Shown here one piece after another: positions 63,422 through 64,000 of a stretch of 64,000 nt of DNA. The position numbers were made by a program, and so were the translations under genes. Origin of the DNA: Paenibacillus methanolicus (GTDB lineage: Bacteria; Bacillota; Bacilli; Paenibacillales; Paenibacillaceae). Where the stretch lies: assembly GCF_008124765.1 (NCBI RefSeq), contig NZ_VNHS01000002.1, positions 558,001 through 622,000 of the forward strand, in the 5' to 3' direction. Within the stretch, counting starts at the first letter, position 1; each line of letters starts with the position of its first letter. The notes under the pieces were generated by a model. It was not told the DNA's origin and searched no databases. It saw only the letters and a list, made by a program, of their open reading frames with translations.

Positions 63422-64000
63422 TCCGCATCGCCTCCTTCCGCGTCTTCGCGGCCGAAGTCCGCTTCGTCTTCGGCGATCAGTTCAAGGAACAGCCGTATCG
63501 TATCCGCATCCGGTTCCGCGCCGCCGGTCTGTTTCGCGAAAAAGCGCCGGAACAACTCCTCGGCCGGCAGCTGTTCGCGCGACCTGGCATCCGCCTCGTC
63601 GGCCGCCGCGGTCTCCGGATAGACGGGACGGATATGCACGAGACCTTCGTGCTGCTTGCGCAGCTGCTGAATGTGGGAGATCGTCATCGACTCCGTCATC
63701 CAGATATCCAGGTCGACCCATGCCCGCGCGTCCCTTCCTTCTTCGAGCCAGCGGTACACTTCTTCGAGACCGCCGCGGGCCGTCCACTTCACGAGCGGTC
63801 TTCCGCAGCGAAGGAGAACTTCGCGCGGCTCGATCACTACGTCGGGCGTCGCATCGAACACCGTAACCGACTTCGCCTGCCCCGCTTCCGAGAAGCTGTA
63901 CGCGAGCGGCGATCCGCTATAGCGCATGCGCGGGTCGCCCGCGGTCTGCTGCGGGCGATGAAGATGGCCGAGCGCAACGTATTGCGCGCCTACGCGCAGC
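63418..64000 (-). CDS. sbcD: Exonuclease SbcD, Mre11-like nuclease subunit (5' end outside window)
   Basis: The last 193 residues or so of SbcD. At the right edge the metallophosphatase motif VALGHLHRPQ is visible, followed by YSGSPLAYSFSE, which is the end of the catalytic domain. Then comes the capping domain (SVTVFDATPDVVIEPREVLLRCGRPL) and an acidic C-terminus (LIAEDEADFGREDAEGG) that contacts SbcC. The frame is open to the window end; ATG 63927 is internal. ATGA-type overlap with sbcC. Confidence 0.93.
   Translation of the reverse strand, partial: LRVGAQYVALGHLHRPQQTAGDPRMRYSGSPLAYSFSEAGQAKSVTVFDATPDVVIEPREVLLRCGRPLVKWTARGGLEEVYRWLEEGRDARAWVDLDIWMTESMTISHIQQLRKQHEGLVHIRPVYPETAAADEADARSREQLPAEELFRRFFAKQTGGAEPDADTIRLFLELIAEDEADFGREDAEGGDAE

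Noticed and set aside
1..64000. Defence islands, prophage, CRISPR, biosynthetic clusters
   Set aside because: No integrase, transposase, CRISPR repeats, restriction or toxin-antitoxin genes, or NRPS/PKS genes were recognised; most of the window is conserved Bacillales core synteny.

Overview
The window is a block of chromosome from an endospore-forming Firmicute of the Paenibacillaceae type (Paenibacillus, Cohnella or a close relative). This rests on: a high-GC but clearly Bacillus-like gene order; sporulation genes (rsfA, yqfC, yqfD, a YhcN/YlaJ lipoprotein, a cwlQ-like transglycosylase); bacillithiol synthesis (bshC); a glycyl T-box leader; an RNase P RNA; and Shine-Dalgarno sites of the AGGAGG type with frequent TTG and GTG starts. 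No phage, insertion sequence, CRISPR array, rRNA or tRNA gene was seen. Nearly all genes lie on the minus strand, so operons read from right to left.

Layout. 1-3.5 kb is the head of the division/cell-wall (dcw) cluster, mraZ-rsmH-ftsL-pbpB, behind a 10-bp-period repeat that looks like the MraZ operator. A divergent small ORF with a sigma-region-2-like sequence sits under an ECF-type promoter (3.6-4.0 kb). 4-10.5 kb holds a DUF4349 lipoprotein, ahcY, bshC, a DUF3397 membrane protein, a ketopantoate reductase and rsfA. 10.8-17.4 kb holds DUF2626, a MidA-like methyltransferase, a secreted coiled-coil protein, an orphan solute-binding-like protein, a PIN-PhoH ATPase and a sporulation lipoprotein. 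17.4-21.7 kb has an LCP ligase, ylaH and typA. 21.8-28.1 kb has two divergent TerC transporters, the nifZ-thiI pair, a lytic transglycosylase and small proteins. 28.3-30.7 kb is a secreted subtilase followed by rnpB.

30.7-53.6 kb is the classic Bacillus macro-operon region, read leftwards: rpsU, yqeY, nfeD, floA, yqfC, yqfD, phoH, pgpH, ybeY, dgkA, cdd, era, yqzL, recO, glyQ, glyS, ppsR, yaiI/yqxD, dnaG, sigA, trmK and a nif3-like gene. It couples translation (S21, GlyRS, ribosome maturation), replication and transcription initiation (DnaG, SigA), c-di-AMP turnover (PgpH) and sporulation. 53.6-64 kb is more variable: a HIT protein, a proline/alanine-rich spore-coat-like protein, an NlpC/P60 hydrolase, a GH31 alpha-xylosidase with its divergent AraC regulator, a membrane-anchored unknown, and sbcC with part of sbcD.

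Non-coding structure is rich: about twenty intrinsic terminators, the T-box leader, RNase P RNA, a hairpin repeat present in two full copies and one partial copy, and a 165-bp element bounded by inverted repeats. I see no large unknown defence or biosynthetic system. The best candidates for new biology are small: the sigma-like ORF beside mraZ, the PcsB-like secreted protein with an unknown C-terminal domain, the subtilase with an N-terminal sensor-like domain, and several RNA structures.
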